DNA of 28,091 nucleotides from a bacterium (GCA_037147175.1 JBAWVS010000029.1:1-28091); one strand, 5' to 3'. Counted from the stretch's first letter, positions 17,398 through 25,434 are shown. Numbers and translations are program-made. The notes: generated by a model from the letters alone, not told the origin.

Positions 17398-18219
17398 ATG
17401 GGAAATCTTGATGGTCTGGGTTTAGATGGAAATCCTTATTACAAACTAATTTGCAAATCAGCTTCAATGATTGGGGAAAGTCTTAAAAACCCCGGCTTTG
17501 AAAATTCCAACAATATATTTGCAGGAATCCCCGGAATGCAAGGATATAATCAAGCAGGAGATTCCTTTAAGTCTAGTAATGCTGATCGTCCTATAGGCCA
17601 AGCCCAATTAGGCAATATGGATAACCAGATAGTGACTGCTGCTTTACAATCTGCAGGATTACCTTCCAGCTTAAGATCGGTCGCAATAGAACACCTTGCG
17701 GCTATGAACAAAATAGGAAATTCAAATTCCGGCAATAATATAAGCAACTATACAAACAGCGCTCAAGAAAAAGTAGCAAACTTAGCCGAATTTTTACAAA
17801 ATTACAGCAGCCGTTTTGGAAATCAAGGAGAGTTAACAAAAGCTGATTACCTGCAAAACGTATCACAAATGCAATCGGAGAAAATGCAATCAGAAGGTGC
17901 TCCGAGTTTTATACCTCCTAATTCTCCATTTTGGAATGCTAAAGATTTTTCGCACGAATCTAACGTAGCAACAGCACTGGCCTTTAAAGCAGTACAAGAT
18001 ACAGGATTTACTCCACCCGCATATCTCACAAATTCAACATCAGGTTCCGGAATATCAGGAAATAGTAACGATAATAATGATTATCAAAACTTTTATAACA
18101 GCAACAAAAATAACTCAAAATATGCGAAATTATCACCACAAGAACTTAATAAAGCATTGCAAGACGATTATAAATACAATCGTGTACAAAAAGCACTTAT
18201 TTTTGGACCAAATTATTAG
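17398..18219 (+). CDS. Asn/Ser-rich protein of unknown function
   Basis: A 273-aa protein I do not recognise. It is rich in Asn, Ser, Gln and Gly, with low-complexity tracts (about 105-120 and 205-235), no signal peptide, no membrane segment and only two short helical blocks (about 75-103 and 120-140). The composition resembles extracellular or structural proteins such as appendage, tail or effector chaperone proteins more than enzymes. It is followed after about 40 bases by the lysozyme-like gene, likely in the same transcript, so the two may be partners or substrates of one export route. ATG 17398 follows AAGGGGAAAAAGG. Confidence 0.6.
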   Translation: MGNLDGLGLDGNPYYKLICKSASMIGESLKNPGFENSNNIFAGIPGMQGYNQAGDSFKSSNADRPIGQAQLGNMDNQIVTAALQSAGLPSSLRSVAIEHLAAMNKIGNSNSGNNISNYTNSAQEKVANLAEFLQNYSSRFGNQGELTKADYLQNVSQMQSEKMQSEGAPSFIPPNSPFWNAKDFSHESNVATALAFKAVQDTGFTPPAYLTNSTSGSGISGNSNDNNDYQNFYNSNKNNSKYAKLSPQELNKALQDDYKYNRVQKALIFGPNY

Positions 18220-18260
18220 GTTTTAATTTACAAAATAATAAATAGAAGAGGAGAGAGGAA

Positions 18261-19262
18261 ATGGCATCATCAATTCAAGGAAATCCGCAAAATCAAAAAT
18301 TTAATGACTTATTTAACTCAATAGTTAAAACAGATTTAACTTCTGATAAAAAAATAGGCAATATCTTCAGCAATCAATCAGTCAATTCTGACTATAAAAA
18401 TGCATTGATGAGCAAAGATCCGAATGCAAAAAGTGAATTTATAAAAGAACTCTTAACTTTAGATTATATTGGCGGAAAAAATGCCGATAAGAGAATTGAT
18501 GGTTTAACAGACGGAGAAAGTATTTTTGCACTTAAAGACGGTAAACAAAAAACCGAACTGTTAGACACTTATAACCAAACAATAAATGAGCTAAGTGCAA
18601 CTAAAGCACAAGAACTCAATCAAACAGGTAATGATAATAATTTATTAAATCCTCCTGATTTAGACTCGTTTGATCTTGTAGGAAATGACTTGAGAATGCT
18701 TGTTGGTCAACTTCTTACACAAAGAAACTATTCTCCTGAACAGATCAAGGACTTGAATTCCAGAGGCATTTACACTTCTGTATCTGAGATGACTCCTGAA
18801 ATGATAAAAAATATTACGGCAGGAAAAGTTAAAAGTCTTCAAGCAGGAAATTTTGGAGGAGTTAAATTAAGTCAGGCACAAGTCGGCAACGCTGAGATAA
18901 TTGCGGCTACAATAGTTGATGAAGGTAAAAAAGGAAATAAATCTCCTGAAGAAATTCATAAAGCTGTTGTTATTGCTTTAGCAACTGCAATGCAAGAATC
19001 AGGCTTAAAAAATATCGGTTATGGCGACAGAGATTCAGTTGGTCTTTTTCAGCAACGCCCTTCCTGCGGATGGGGTTCTAAAGAACAATGTAAAGATCCT
19101 GTATATGCGACACACAAATTCGCAGAAAAATTATATCAAACAGATTATATGAGTAAATCTGTATCGGGTGCTGCTCAAAATGTACAAAAATCAGCATTCC
19201 CTAATGCTTATGCTAAATGGCAACAAATGGCAGAAGCTCTTGCAACTGCTTTATTATCATAG
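18261..19262 (+). CDS. Leaderless protein with lysozyme-like C-terminal domain
   Basis: A 333-aa protein. The N-terminal 200 residues are unrecognised and Asn/Gln-rich, with a possible calcium-type loop NADKRIDGLTDGE (74-86). Residues about 205-330 match the lysozyme/transglycosylase-like domain familiar from actinobacterial and phage proteins: AMQESGLKN with the likely catalytic Glu246, GDRDSVGLFQQRPSCGWG (256-272), DPVYATHKF, and AAQNVQKSAFPNAYAKW. It should cleave peptidoglycan or a similar glycan, but there is no signal peptide or membrane anchor, so it needs a lysis- or secretion-system exit or acts inside a particle. A strong ribosome binding site (GAGGAGAGAGGAA) precedes ATG 18261. Confidence 0.72.
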   Translation: MASSIQGNPQNQKFNDLFNSIVKTDLTSDKKIGNIFSNQSVNSDYKNALMSKDPNAKSEFIKELLTLDYIGGKNADKRIDGLTDGESIFALKDGKQKTELLDTYNQTINELSATKAQELNQTGNDNNLLNPPDLDSFDLVGNDLRMLVGQLLTQRNYSPEQIKDLNSRGIYTSVSEMTPEMIKNITAGKVKSLQAGNFGGVKLSQAQVGNAEIIAATIVDEGKKGNKSPEEIHKAVVIALATAMQESGLKNIGYGDRDSVGLFQQRPSCGWGSKEQCKDPVYATHKFAEKLYQTDYMSKSVSGAAQNVQKSAFPNAYAKWQQMAEALATALLS

Positions 19263-19309
19263 ATTTTTTGATATTGACATGTATCCTAAAAAACAAGTCA
19301 TATTGAAAT

Positions 19310-19573
19310 TTATTCAAAAAGGTTCTTATAATTATAAGAGCAAAAATTACCTATTAAACAATCCAGAGATCTGAGAACTTCATAAGAAAGACCTGCTTCA
19401 GAAAGTTCTTCTGCTTTAAGTCCGAATAAAGTTATCATGTTTTTAGCTGAAATACTTGCAGGGTCGTTTGCCAAATCTTCTATTACCATTGCCAGAGCAT
19501 TTTGACGTGTAAAGTTTAGTTGAGTTTTATCATTTTTTGCTCTTGCAATTATCCTCTGCTTGGATTTCCCCAA
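19310..19573 (-). CDS. Small helical protein of unknown function
   Basis: An 87-aa protein I do not recognise. It is basic at the N-terminus (KSKQRIIARAKNDK) and otherwise helical (NALAMVIEDLANDPASISAKNMITLFGLKAEELSEAGLSYEVL), with two cysteines near the C-terminus. It could be a small DNA-binding or regulatory protein. The only suitable start is TTG 19573, with AAGGTGG six bases upstream. The coherent amphipathic composition and this ribosome binding site support a real gene. A TTACAA/TTGTAA dyad at about 19604-19625 and a TATAAT hexamer lie just upstream. Confidence 0.5.
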   Translation of the reverse strand: MGKSKQRIIARAKNDKTQLNFTRQNALAMVIEDLANDPASISAKNMITLFGLKAEELSEAGLSYEVLRSLDCLIGNFCSYNYKNLFE

Positions 19574-19669
19574 ATCTAACCACCTTCTTGACTTATTATA
19601 TTGACTTACAACCTTATAATTTGTAACAAATTGCTGAATCGCATAAGTTGTCTTTACTCACAACATGAT

Positions 19670-19686
19670 GAACAAATTTTTTGTTC
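19670..19686. repeat. Perfect palindrome GAACAAA-TTT-TTTGTTC
   Basis: Seven-base arms around three T, about 100 bases upstream of the 87-aa gene. It may be an operator or a weak hairpin; no assignment is possible. Confidence 0.4.
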
Positions 19687-19739
19687 TGTATTTAATATAA
19701 TATTCTTTCAATTTTTTTTTAAAATTCATTTATTTGTTG

Positions 19740-19784
19740 ATTAAACAAAAAAATAAAGGCTGATAAGGATAACAGCCTTTATTT
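19740..19784 (-). terminator. Intrinsic terminator of the LysM gene
   Basis: AAATAAAGGCTG (19751-19762) and CAGCCTTTATTT (19773-19784) form a perfect 12-bp stem with a 10-base loop. On the minus strand it ends in a long U tract (19745-19752). It lies about 40 bases past the LysM gene stop. Confidence 0.85.
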
Positions 19785-19824
19785 ATGTTAATTTTATTTA
19801 ACTTTTTTTATTTTCCGTCTTTTA

Positions 19825-20367
19825 TTAATCTTCCATCGGAATAACTAAATTCTGATCAATTTGAAGATCATCAGGAGTTTTCATTTTATTTAATATTTGA
19901 ATTTTTTTAATTTTATCGGGACTATCTGTTCCGTAAAATTTATAAGCAATCGCGCCAAGTGTATCGCCACTTTTAACTTTATATTCTGTTGTTTTATCAG
20001 AAATAACTGTTCCTGCCTGAGTTGAAGGCACAACATTAACAGTTGGTTTTATATTAGCTTTTTTCCAGAGATTTAAATCAGAAAGATTATCTTTTGAAGG
20101 AACACCTATATTAATAACTAAAACCACTAATATTGTGCAAATAGCTCCTGTAATAAAACCTGCACCTAAATAAAACCCGGGAGATCTGTCTTCCCGATGA
20201 TTTACTTTGAAGCCTTGCCATAAAACATCCAGCTCTCGGTCGTGTTCTGATCTTACATAAACACCCGGTGAAGAATCATAGTTTGTTGATTTCTTTGGTA
20301 AAAGTTCGTCCAATGCCATAGCCCTTTCTTTTGACACGTTAGACCTACGTAATGTGTTGTTTCTCAT
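19825..20367 (-). CDS. Membrane-anchored LysM protein
   Basis: This 180-aa single-pass membrane protein has a basic cytoplasmic N-terminus, TM helix at about 65-88 (YLGAGFITGAICTILVVLVI), a linker and a C-terminal LysM domain at 128-178 (YKVKSGDTLGAIAYKFYGT ... LQIDQNLVIP). LysM binds N-acetylglucosamine-containing glycans, so the domain should hold peptidoglycan outside the inner membrane. No catalytic domain is present; a role in envelope organisation is inferred. Its N-terminal 60 residues are conserved-looking but unassigned. ATG 20367 follows AAGGGATATA. It is divergent from the parvulin gene and ends at an intrinsic terminator. Confidence 0.88.
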   Translation of the reverse strand: MRNNTLRRSNVSKERAMALDELLPKKSTNYDSSPGVYVRSEHDRELDVLWQGFKVNHREDRSPGFYLGAGFITGAICTILVVLVINIGVPSKDNLSDLNLWKKANIKPTVNVVPSTQAGTVISDKTTEYKVKSGDTLGAIAYKFYGTDSPDKIKKIQILNKMKTPDDLQIDQNLVIPMED

Positions 20368-20554
20368 TATATCCCTTACCTCTTTATTTCCCCAGCAGGA
20401 TAATTATTAAATCTCTCTTCTTCTTATAAATAAAATATTTAAAAACATAATAAAGTAGAAATAGCACAGAATCAAGATTATTAATAATTATTGTTAATCA
20501 GTAATAAAAAAAAATTATGTAAAATCAATTAAAATACAATAAAATCAGGAAATT

Positions 20555-20583
20555 TTGATAAATAAATCATTTTGTATTATGAT
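20555..20583 (+). promoter_or_regulatory. Promoter of the parvulin gene
   Basis: -35 TTGATA (20555-20560), 17-base spacer, -10 TATGAT (20578-20583), about 60 bases before ATG 20646. Confidence 0.65.
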
Positions 20584-20645
20584 ACAATCTTTATTAATTC
20601 TTAACAATTATGAATAATTATTAAAAACGTAATGAGGAAACATAA

Positions 20646-21041
20646 ATGAAAAAATTATGGATATTTACACTTATTTTAATTATAAGTATTTTTTGTTATA
20701 GTAATAACTTCAAAGTTTATGCAAAAGAATCCAGAAATAAAGAGGTACAAATGAATAAAGAATTTACACAAGTAAGAGCAAGTCACTTGCTTGTAAAAAC
20801 AAAAGAAGAAGCTGATAAAATCAGAGAAGAAATTTTAGCAGGAAAAGATTTTTCCGAAGCGGCCAGAGAAGTATCATTATGTCCTTCAGGAAAACAGGGC
20901 GGAGACCTTGGATATTTTGGAAGAGGACAAATGGTTCCCGAATTTGATACAGCAGCTTTTAGCCTTCCTGTAGGAGTAGTTTCAGAGCCTATAAAAACAC
21001 AATTCGGCTGGCATCTACTAGTGGTAACGGGTCAAAAATAG
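20646..21041 (+). CDS. Secreted parvulin-type peptidyl-prolyl isomerase
   Basis: A 131-aa PpiC-type isomerase that helps exported proteins fold. The N-terminal signal peptide (about 1-26; Lys-Lys, hydrophobic ILIISIFCY, then VYA before the likely cut) sends it outside the inner membrane. The parvulin domain fills residues 42-131, with RASHLLVK (44-51), GGDLGYFGRGQMVPEF (85-100) and FGWHLLVV (120-127). It has no SurA- or PrsA-type chaperone domain, so it is a minimal soluble isomerase. GAGGAA precedes ATG 20646 and its own promoter is visible. tRNA-Cys follows after about 60 bases. Confidence 0.95.
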   Translation: MKKLWIFTLILIISIFCYSNNFKVYAKESRNKEVQMNKEFTQVRASHLLVKTKEEADKIREEILAGKDFSEAAREVSLCPSGKQGGDLGYFGRGQMVPEFDTAAFSLPVGVVSEPIKTQFGWHLLVVTGQK

Positions 21042-21101
21042 TACAGGTTGATATTGACTAATATCTTTGATGGCTTATATTAAAATAAAAAAGAACAATA
21101 A

Positions 21102-21172
21102 GGCGACATGGCCAAGTGGTAAGGCAGGAGTCTGCAAAACTCTCATCCCCAGTTCAAATCTGGGTGTCGCCT
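21102..21172 (+). tRNA. tRNA-Cys (GCA)
   Basis: Acceptor GGCGACA/TGTCGCC, anticodon loop CTGCAAA and T-arm CAGTTCAAATCTG. The discriminator T is characteristic of tRNA-Cys. CCA is not encoded, and a T run directly after the gene may help terminate transcription. Confidence 0.95.
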
Positions 21173-21230
21173 TTTTTCTTTTTCATTAAGAAAAAAGACT
21201 TATACTTAACTTATTGCCAATTAATTTTCT

Positions 21231-21333
21231 TATTGTCATGTTGAGCAAAGCGAAACATCTGTCCCTTTTTGGTTTTAAGCTTAAATACTTTTTTGGACAG
21301 ATTCTTCGGGCTAAAGCACTCAAAATGACAATA
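21231..21333. repeat. Imperfect inverted repeat, REP/MITE-like copy 1
   Basis: The ends TATTGTCAT and ATGACAATA enclose imperfect arms of 33-38 bases (GTTGAGCAAAGC on the left; AGATTCTTCGGG and CACTCAAAATGACA on the right) that meet at GTCC/GGAC. This GTCAT-TTGAG-AAAGC motif belongs to a widespread bacterial class of intergenic palindromic repeats. The rest of the spacer up to 21460 holds a further partial half copy (around 21390-21425) and no gene. Confidence 0.7.
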
Positions 21334-21460
21334 CCAAGATTCATGTAGATTTCGACTATCTGGATATTTCCAGTTAAATAGATTGCCGCGTCAATTCTTC
21401 AAGCTTAATCGCAATGACAGATTGATTATATGAGATCCTGACAATCATTAACTCCTGTAA

Positions 21461-22390
21461 TTAACACTCCAGATAATTATGCGCATAAATATTTTTGTTG
21501 AATAAAATTTCTGCTGTTTTATAAATAGCAACTTCTTCAGGATTATTTTTGTTGTAAGAAATATCTTCAAGCTCGCCAAATTCCTGCATCAAGTTATGAA
21601 GATTGATTAAAAGATTATCGGATTCTTTTTGTGGACTTTGAGCGGAAACCATTCTGACAACTCTTATTAGTTCAACATCAAAAGCATCAACAATGGCGGA
21701 ATCAAGATCACAGCCCATTGCCATAACTGCAAAAATCCTGTTAATTAACGGGCGCATTTCTTTCGGGCTACCGTTTGACACATTGGAAAGTCCTATAGTC
21801 GTCATTACTTGAGGATCAAATGATTCTTTAAAAACTCTTATGGAATCAAGCGCGGCCATTACTTGAGATTGGTCGACATTAACAGGTAAAACAAGCGGAT
21901 CCAGTAAAATTTTTGTGTTATCAATTCCCAGCTCCGCTGTTTTATCAAGAATAACTGAAGCTATTTCCAGCCTTCCGTCAGGGTCTTTAGGAATGCCTGT
22001 TTCATTGCTCAAAGTCAGCGCAATAAGGTTACTTCCATATTCAGCGGCAAGTTTTGTCATGTTCTCCAGTCTGTCCGGATCACCGCTTGCACTGTTTATA
22101 ATACAATCCTGCGGATTAGAAACCAGTTTAAGCCCTGCTTCAAGCTCAGCGGAATTTGTCGAATCAAAAGATAATTTTACGTCAGGAATTTCTTTAAGAA
22201 TAGAAGATGCAAGCCATTCCATTGTTCCAGCCCAGCCTTTTCGCGCAGGACCGATATTTAAGTCTATCCAATCGACTCCTGCCGATGCCTGTCTTTTTGC
22301 CATATCCAAAATATAGGCAGTATCCCTATTTTCTATTGCTTCTCTGGTTTTTTTAGAGATTATATGTATATTTTCGCCGATTAATTTCAT
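21461..22390 (-). CDS. acsE: AcsE-like methyltetrahydrofolate:corrinoid methyltransferase
   Basis: The family moves the methyl group of methyl-tetrahydrofolate to the cobalt of a corrinoid protein, as in the Wood-Ljungdahl methyl branch. The 309-aa TIM-barrel, pterin-binding protein shows DLNIGPA (43-49), DSTN (76-79), INS (98-100), TGIPKD (131-136), DPLVLPVNV (164-172), GLSNVS (200-205) and RPLINRIFAVMAMGC. Asp76, Asn99, Asp164 and Asn203 line up with the folate-binding and catalytic residues of Moorella AcsE. It is about 45 residues longer, mostly an insertion near 255-290. MetH-type domains are absent. It lies 200 bases after folD in the same direction. No corrinoid protein genes (acsC/acsD) occur in the window; they would have to lie elsewhere. 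Confidence 0.9.
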   Translation of the reverse strand: MKLIGENIHIISKKTREAIENRDTAYILDMAKRQASAGVDWIDLNIGPARKGWAGTMEWLASSILKEIPDVKLSFDSTNSAELEAGLKLVSNPQDCIINSASGDPDRLENMTKLAAEYGSNLIALTLSNETGIPKDPDGRLEIASVILDKTAELGIDNTKILLDPLVLPVNVDQSQVMAALDSIRVFKESFDPQVMTTIGLSNVSNGSPKEMRPLINRIFAVMAMGCDLDSAIVDAFDVELIRVVRMVSAQSPQKESDNLLINLHNLMQEFGELEDISYNKNNPEEVAIYKTAEILFNKNIYAHNYLEC

Positions 22391-22417
22391 TTGATTTTTC
22401 CTTATTTAAATTACATG

Positions 22418-22443
22418 GTCATATTGAGAAAGCCTGACAGGCT
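22418..22443. repeat. Partial REP-like copy with palindrome
   Basis: GTCATATTGAGAAAGC (22418-22433) repeats the left end of the element at 21235 with one change and one deletion. It runs into the palindrome AGCCTGACAGGCT (22431-22443). Confidence 0.5.
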
Positions 22444-22535
22444 AACATGTTATTCTGTCTATCATATCTAAGACAATGAAAGTTTTTTGTAAAGTTTTAT
22501 TAAAAAAATATATAGGCTGTACCAACATTTATATT

Positions 22536-22595
22536 CAGTAGTTTTAAGTGAATTTTCACCACATGAGACTAAATATTAATTTTTTAAAACTACTG
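22536..22595. repeat. 12-base inverted repeat at the folD 3' end
   Basis: CAGTAGTTTTAA (22536-22547) and TTAAAACTACTG (22584-22595) are perfect complements; the second includes the folD stop codon. Inside lies a small palindrome GTGAATTTTCAC (22548-22559). On the minus strand it could fold after folD, but no U tract follows, so it may be a processing or attenuation structure rather than a terminator. Confidence 0.5.
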
Positions 22596-23426
22596 CAATT
22601 TAAACAGCTCTAAAGTATTAGAAAGAAGCATGGCTATAGTCATAGGACCGACTCCTCCGGGAACAGGCGTGATATAGCCGGCTTTTTTTTCGACTTCTTC
22701 AAAATCGACATCTCCGACTAATTTTCCTTCTTCGGTTCTGTTAATTCCCACATCTATGACTGCCGCTCCTTCTTTTACCCAATCAGCTTTAACAAATTTT
22801 GGAATTCCCACCGCTGCAATAAGTATATCCGCCTGCGAAGAAATTTCGGGAAGGTTTTTTGTTTTGCTGTGACATACAGTTACAGTTGCACTTTTATTCA
22901 AAAGCAAATAAGAAAGGGGTTTGCCGACAATATTTGACCGTCCGATTATAACTGCGTGTTTTCCTTCTATTTCAATATTATATTTTTCAAGAAGTTTTAT
23001 TATCCCGAAAGGGGTACAGGAAACAGCATAAGGGTTTAAGCCTATTGCAAGCTTGCCGATATTTACAGGATGAAAACCATCCACATCTTTTTCAGGGAGT
23101 ATCTTTTCAATAATATGATAAGTATTAATATGTTTTGGCAATGGAAGCTGCACTAAAATTCCGTTAACATTTTTGTCCTGATTGAGAATTTCAATTTGTT
23201 TTTCGAGGTCTTCCTGACTTATTGATTCTTCTAACTCGATAACTCTTGAATTAAAACCTGCCAACTCTGCCGTATGCTTTTTTTTAGAAACATAGACCTG
23301 ACTTGCAGGGTTATTACCGACAATTATAACAACAAGAGTAGGTTTTTTCTCATAACTTAAAACTTCTTGTCTTATTTTTTCAACAATCTTTGCGGATAAA
23401 TCCTTGCCTTTAATTAAAATTGCCAT
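22590..23426 (-). CDS. folD: FolD methylene-THF dehydrogenase/cyclohydrolase
   Basis: This bifunctional enzyme interconverts 5,10-methylene-, methenyl- and 10-formyl-tetrahydrofolate. The 278 residues match the family. Visible features are the catalytic Tyr45-x-x-x-Lys49 (YVSKK), Gln93 in VQLPLP, Asp116 in KDVDGFHP, the NADP loop GRSNIVGKP (162-170) and the C-terminal PVPGGVGPMTIAMLL. GAGGAA precedes ATG 23426. It lies 15 bases after the CooC-like gene, so it shares a transcript with it and the core-MetE gene. Confidence 0.97.
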   Translation of the reverse strand: MAILIKGKDLSAKIVEKIRQEVLSYEKKPTLVVIIVGNNPASQVYVSKKKHTAELAGFNSRVIELEESISQEDLEKQIEILNQDKNVNGILVQLPLPKHINTYHIIEKILPEKDVDGFHPVNIGKLAIGLNPYAVSCTPFGIIKLLEKYNIEIEGKHAVIIGRSNIVGKPLSYLLLNKSATVTVCHSKTKNLPEISSQADILIAAVGIPKFVKADWVKEGAAVIDVGINRTEEGKLVGDVDFEEVEKKAGYITPVPGGVGPMTIAMLLSNTLELFKLQ

Positions 23427-23441
23427 AAATATTCCTCTTTT

Positions 23442-24197
23442 TTAATTACCCCAGAAGGGCAAATTTAGCCTAAAAATCAACTCCTGCGCCGAATGTCCGA
23501 GTGAGTCAGAACTGTGTGTTATATCTTCAGTTTCCAGTTCTTCCGCATAAGGCAAAACACCGAGGATATCAAAGTCATATTCCATCATAATTGCCTTAAT
23601 ATCTTCAGGAATGCGAGAATCTTTTACTTTGTTCAAGACAACGCCTATTTGACCGGGAGAAGCATATTTCATGGATGATTCTCTTATTTTTATCGCTGAA
23701 TGAACAGAAGTAACCGTCGGTTCGGCTAATACAATGGTTACATCAGGATAATAATTTACAAGCTGGTTTACGTAACTCAAGTCATATTCACAGTCGATAA
23801 TTACAATATCATAGCTTTTAATAAGCTTCTTCATTGCGTCTTTTATGTATCGAGCTATAACGCATGTACATTCTTCAGTAAAAACAGGACCTGAAACAAG
23901 CAAGTCTGCATCTCCTGAAAGATTTATTATGATTTCATGCAGCATCCATTCTATGAGTTCACTTTTTTTGATTCCTTCGTGAATAGGAGAAGAATAAACG
24001 TACTGCCCTGTCCTTATAGAATGAATTGTGTTATTTACTTCCAGACCAAAAATACTTGCAAGATCGCATCCAAGGGTATTATCTACAAGTAATACTGATT
24101 TTTCGTGGTATTCATTACGCAAAGCTGTAAAAAGTGAATGTGTAAATGCTGTTTTTCCGCTGCCGCTTTTACCTGTTACTGCAATAGTTACTGTCAT
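23442..24197 (-). CDS. CooC/AcsF-like P-loop ATPase
   Basis: A 251-aa MinD/CooC-type SIMIBI ATPase. The deviant Walker A GKSGSGKT (9-16) has both the signature lysine Lys10 and Lys15; LLVDN (36-40) and VIIDCEYDLS form the Walker B region, and GVVLNKVKD follows. CooC and AcsF insert nickel into CO dehydrogenase and acetyl-CoA synthase, and related ATPases sit beside corrinoid methyltransferase genes. The CooC metal-site CxC is not evident, so the client is uncertain. Its position between core-MetE and folD favours service to a methyl-transfer complex. A general MinD-like protein is the alternative. It begins 15 bases after its upstream neighbour's stop. Confidence 0.75.
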   Translation of the reverse strand: MTVTIAVTGKSGSGKTAFTHSLFTALRNEYHEKSVLLVDNTLGCDLASIFGLEVNNTIHSIRTGQYVYSSPIHEGIKKSELIEWMLHEIIINLSGDADLLVSGPVFTEECTCVIARYIKDAMKKLIKSYDIVIIDCEYDLSYVNQLVNYYPDVTIVLAEPTVTSVHSAIKIRESSMKYASPGQIGVVLNKVKDSRIPEDIKAIMMEYDFDILGVLPYAEELETEDITHSSDSLGHSAQELIFRLNLPFWGN

Positions 24198-24212
24198 GTT
24201 TTATGTTTATCC

Positions 24213-25289
24213 TTAATCCCGCGTAGTTCTTAAAAATTCTGCCAGTTCTGAAGTCAGTCTCATTGCTCTTTCTGCCTGTTCAACTGTAAGACTTCCCGCC
24301 CCGCAAGAAGGTGTTATAAGTGCGTTTTCGTTGATCAGTTTTTCATCAATGCCTTTATTAACAAGAAAAGTTTTTGCTTCTTCAAATTTTTTCGCCAGTT
24401 TATCTATGTTTGAAGTTTCAAGTGAATCCACATCCAGCGTAGGAACTATTCCCCATGCTATTTTTCCGCCTTTTTTAAGAAATTTTTCTATTTCTTGACT
24501 GAAAAGACTCAGGCTTTCTCCGAAATAAAACCCGTCAAAGTTAAGTATATCAACTCCGCTTTCTGTAATCAAAGACCAGTCGCTTTTTCCACAGCAATGA
24601 ATACCGACAAGTGCGCCATTTTCTTGCAATACAGATGAAATTTCTTTAATACTTGCAATAACATCTTCTTTTTTAACGGTAATAAAAGCTGAAGTTCCAT
24701 ACTGGGATATTGTCGGTTCATCCATAAAAATAATAGGCTTGCTGTCAGGAGAAGTTTCTTTGAATTTTTTTATTAACCAGAGAGCTTTTAGAGTAAGTCC
24801 TTTTAACGCAATCTCTTTAAGTGTTTCATCATAAAAAATACATTTTTTATCTCTATCTACAAGCGAAGTTCCAAATGTAAACGGTCCTATTATCTGTCCT
24901 TTAACAAAAGCAGGTTTTGCTTCTTTTAATTTTTTAATAAAAATTGGCAATGTTGAGCAATGGTTTTCCGAAATAGCATATTTTTCTAATGCATCAAAGT
25001 TTTTATCGTTTACAATGCTTTCATAATCAAGAAAAAATTCTTCGAGTTCTTCAAAAAAAGTTTCCGATTCCTGATCCATATACCAACGGTTATCTGCTTC
25101 ATCAAATGAAATTCCCGGAATATTCTCGTTGTACTGAGAAAGCATATCTTCTTTCTGGCTTACATTTGCAAGCTGACCTATAACAGGTATATCAGGAAAA
25201 TATTTAAACACCAGTTCAACTGCTTTTTCAGGGTTATCATGAGGCAAACTTCCAATGGCTGTGGGTAAAAATTTTATTTTTGTACTCAA
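24213..25289 (-). CDS. UroD/MetE-fold methyltransferase (core-MetE type)
   Basis: A 358-aa protein with only the catalytic barrel of cobalamin-independent methionine synthase, lacking the N-terminal folate half. Zinc ligands are visible: His231 and Cys233 in GIHCCGKSDW and Cys329 in LITPSCGAGS. Asp252 (NFDGF) stands where MetE has Glu. Such core-MetE proteins are known folate-independent methionine synthases that take methyl from a methyl-corrinoid protein. MtaA/CmuA-type corrinoid methyltransferases share the fold and are the alternative. A downstream acsE-like gene in the same cluster supports a corrinoid methyl donor. The start is TTG 25289, with AAGGA eight bases upstream and a clear promoter. 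First gene of the one-carbon module. Confidence 0.75.
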   Translation of the reverse strand: MSTKIKFLPTAIGSLPHDNPEKAVELVFKYFPDIPVIGQLANVSQKEDMLSQYNENIPGISFDEADNRWYMDQESETFFEELEEFFLDYESIVNDKNFDALEKYAISENHCSTLPIFIKKLKEAKPAFVKGQIIGPFTFGTSLVDRDKKCIFYDETLKEIALKGLTLKALWLIKKFKETSPDSKPIIFMDEPTISQYGTSAFITVKKEDVIASIKEISSVLQENGALVGIHCCGKSDWSLITESGVDILNFDGFYFGESLSLFSQEIEKFLKKGGKIAWGIVPTLDVDSLETSNIDKLAKKFEEAKTFLVNKGIDEKLINENALITPSCGAGSLTVEQAERAMRLTSELAEFLRTTRD

Positions 25290-25318
25290 ATTTTTTATCC
25301 TTCTAACAAAATCATTTT

Positions 25319-25347
25319 ATTTTAATGTAGAATTAGTTTATCATCAA
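25319..25347 (-). promoter_or_regulatory. Promoter of the one-carbon module
   Basis: On the minus strand -35 TTGATG (25347-25342), a 17-base spacer and -10 TAAAAT (25324-25319) leave a leader of only about 23 bases. That is too short for a cobalamin or SAM riboswitch. A GTACGTAC palindrome (25390-25397) lies between this promoter and the divergent regulator gene. Confidence 0.7.
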
Positions 25348-25434
25348 AAAAACGGCATGAAAAAATTTAACTTTTAAACTCAAAATCGAGTACGTACAAA
25401 AGTGCCTATTGCCATATAGATTCAGGGTAATACT

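Noticed and set aside
25290-25320. A cobalamin or SAM riboswitch before the one-carbon module
   Set aside because: The predicted leader is only about 23 bases and no conserved riboswitch box is present.
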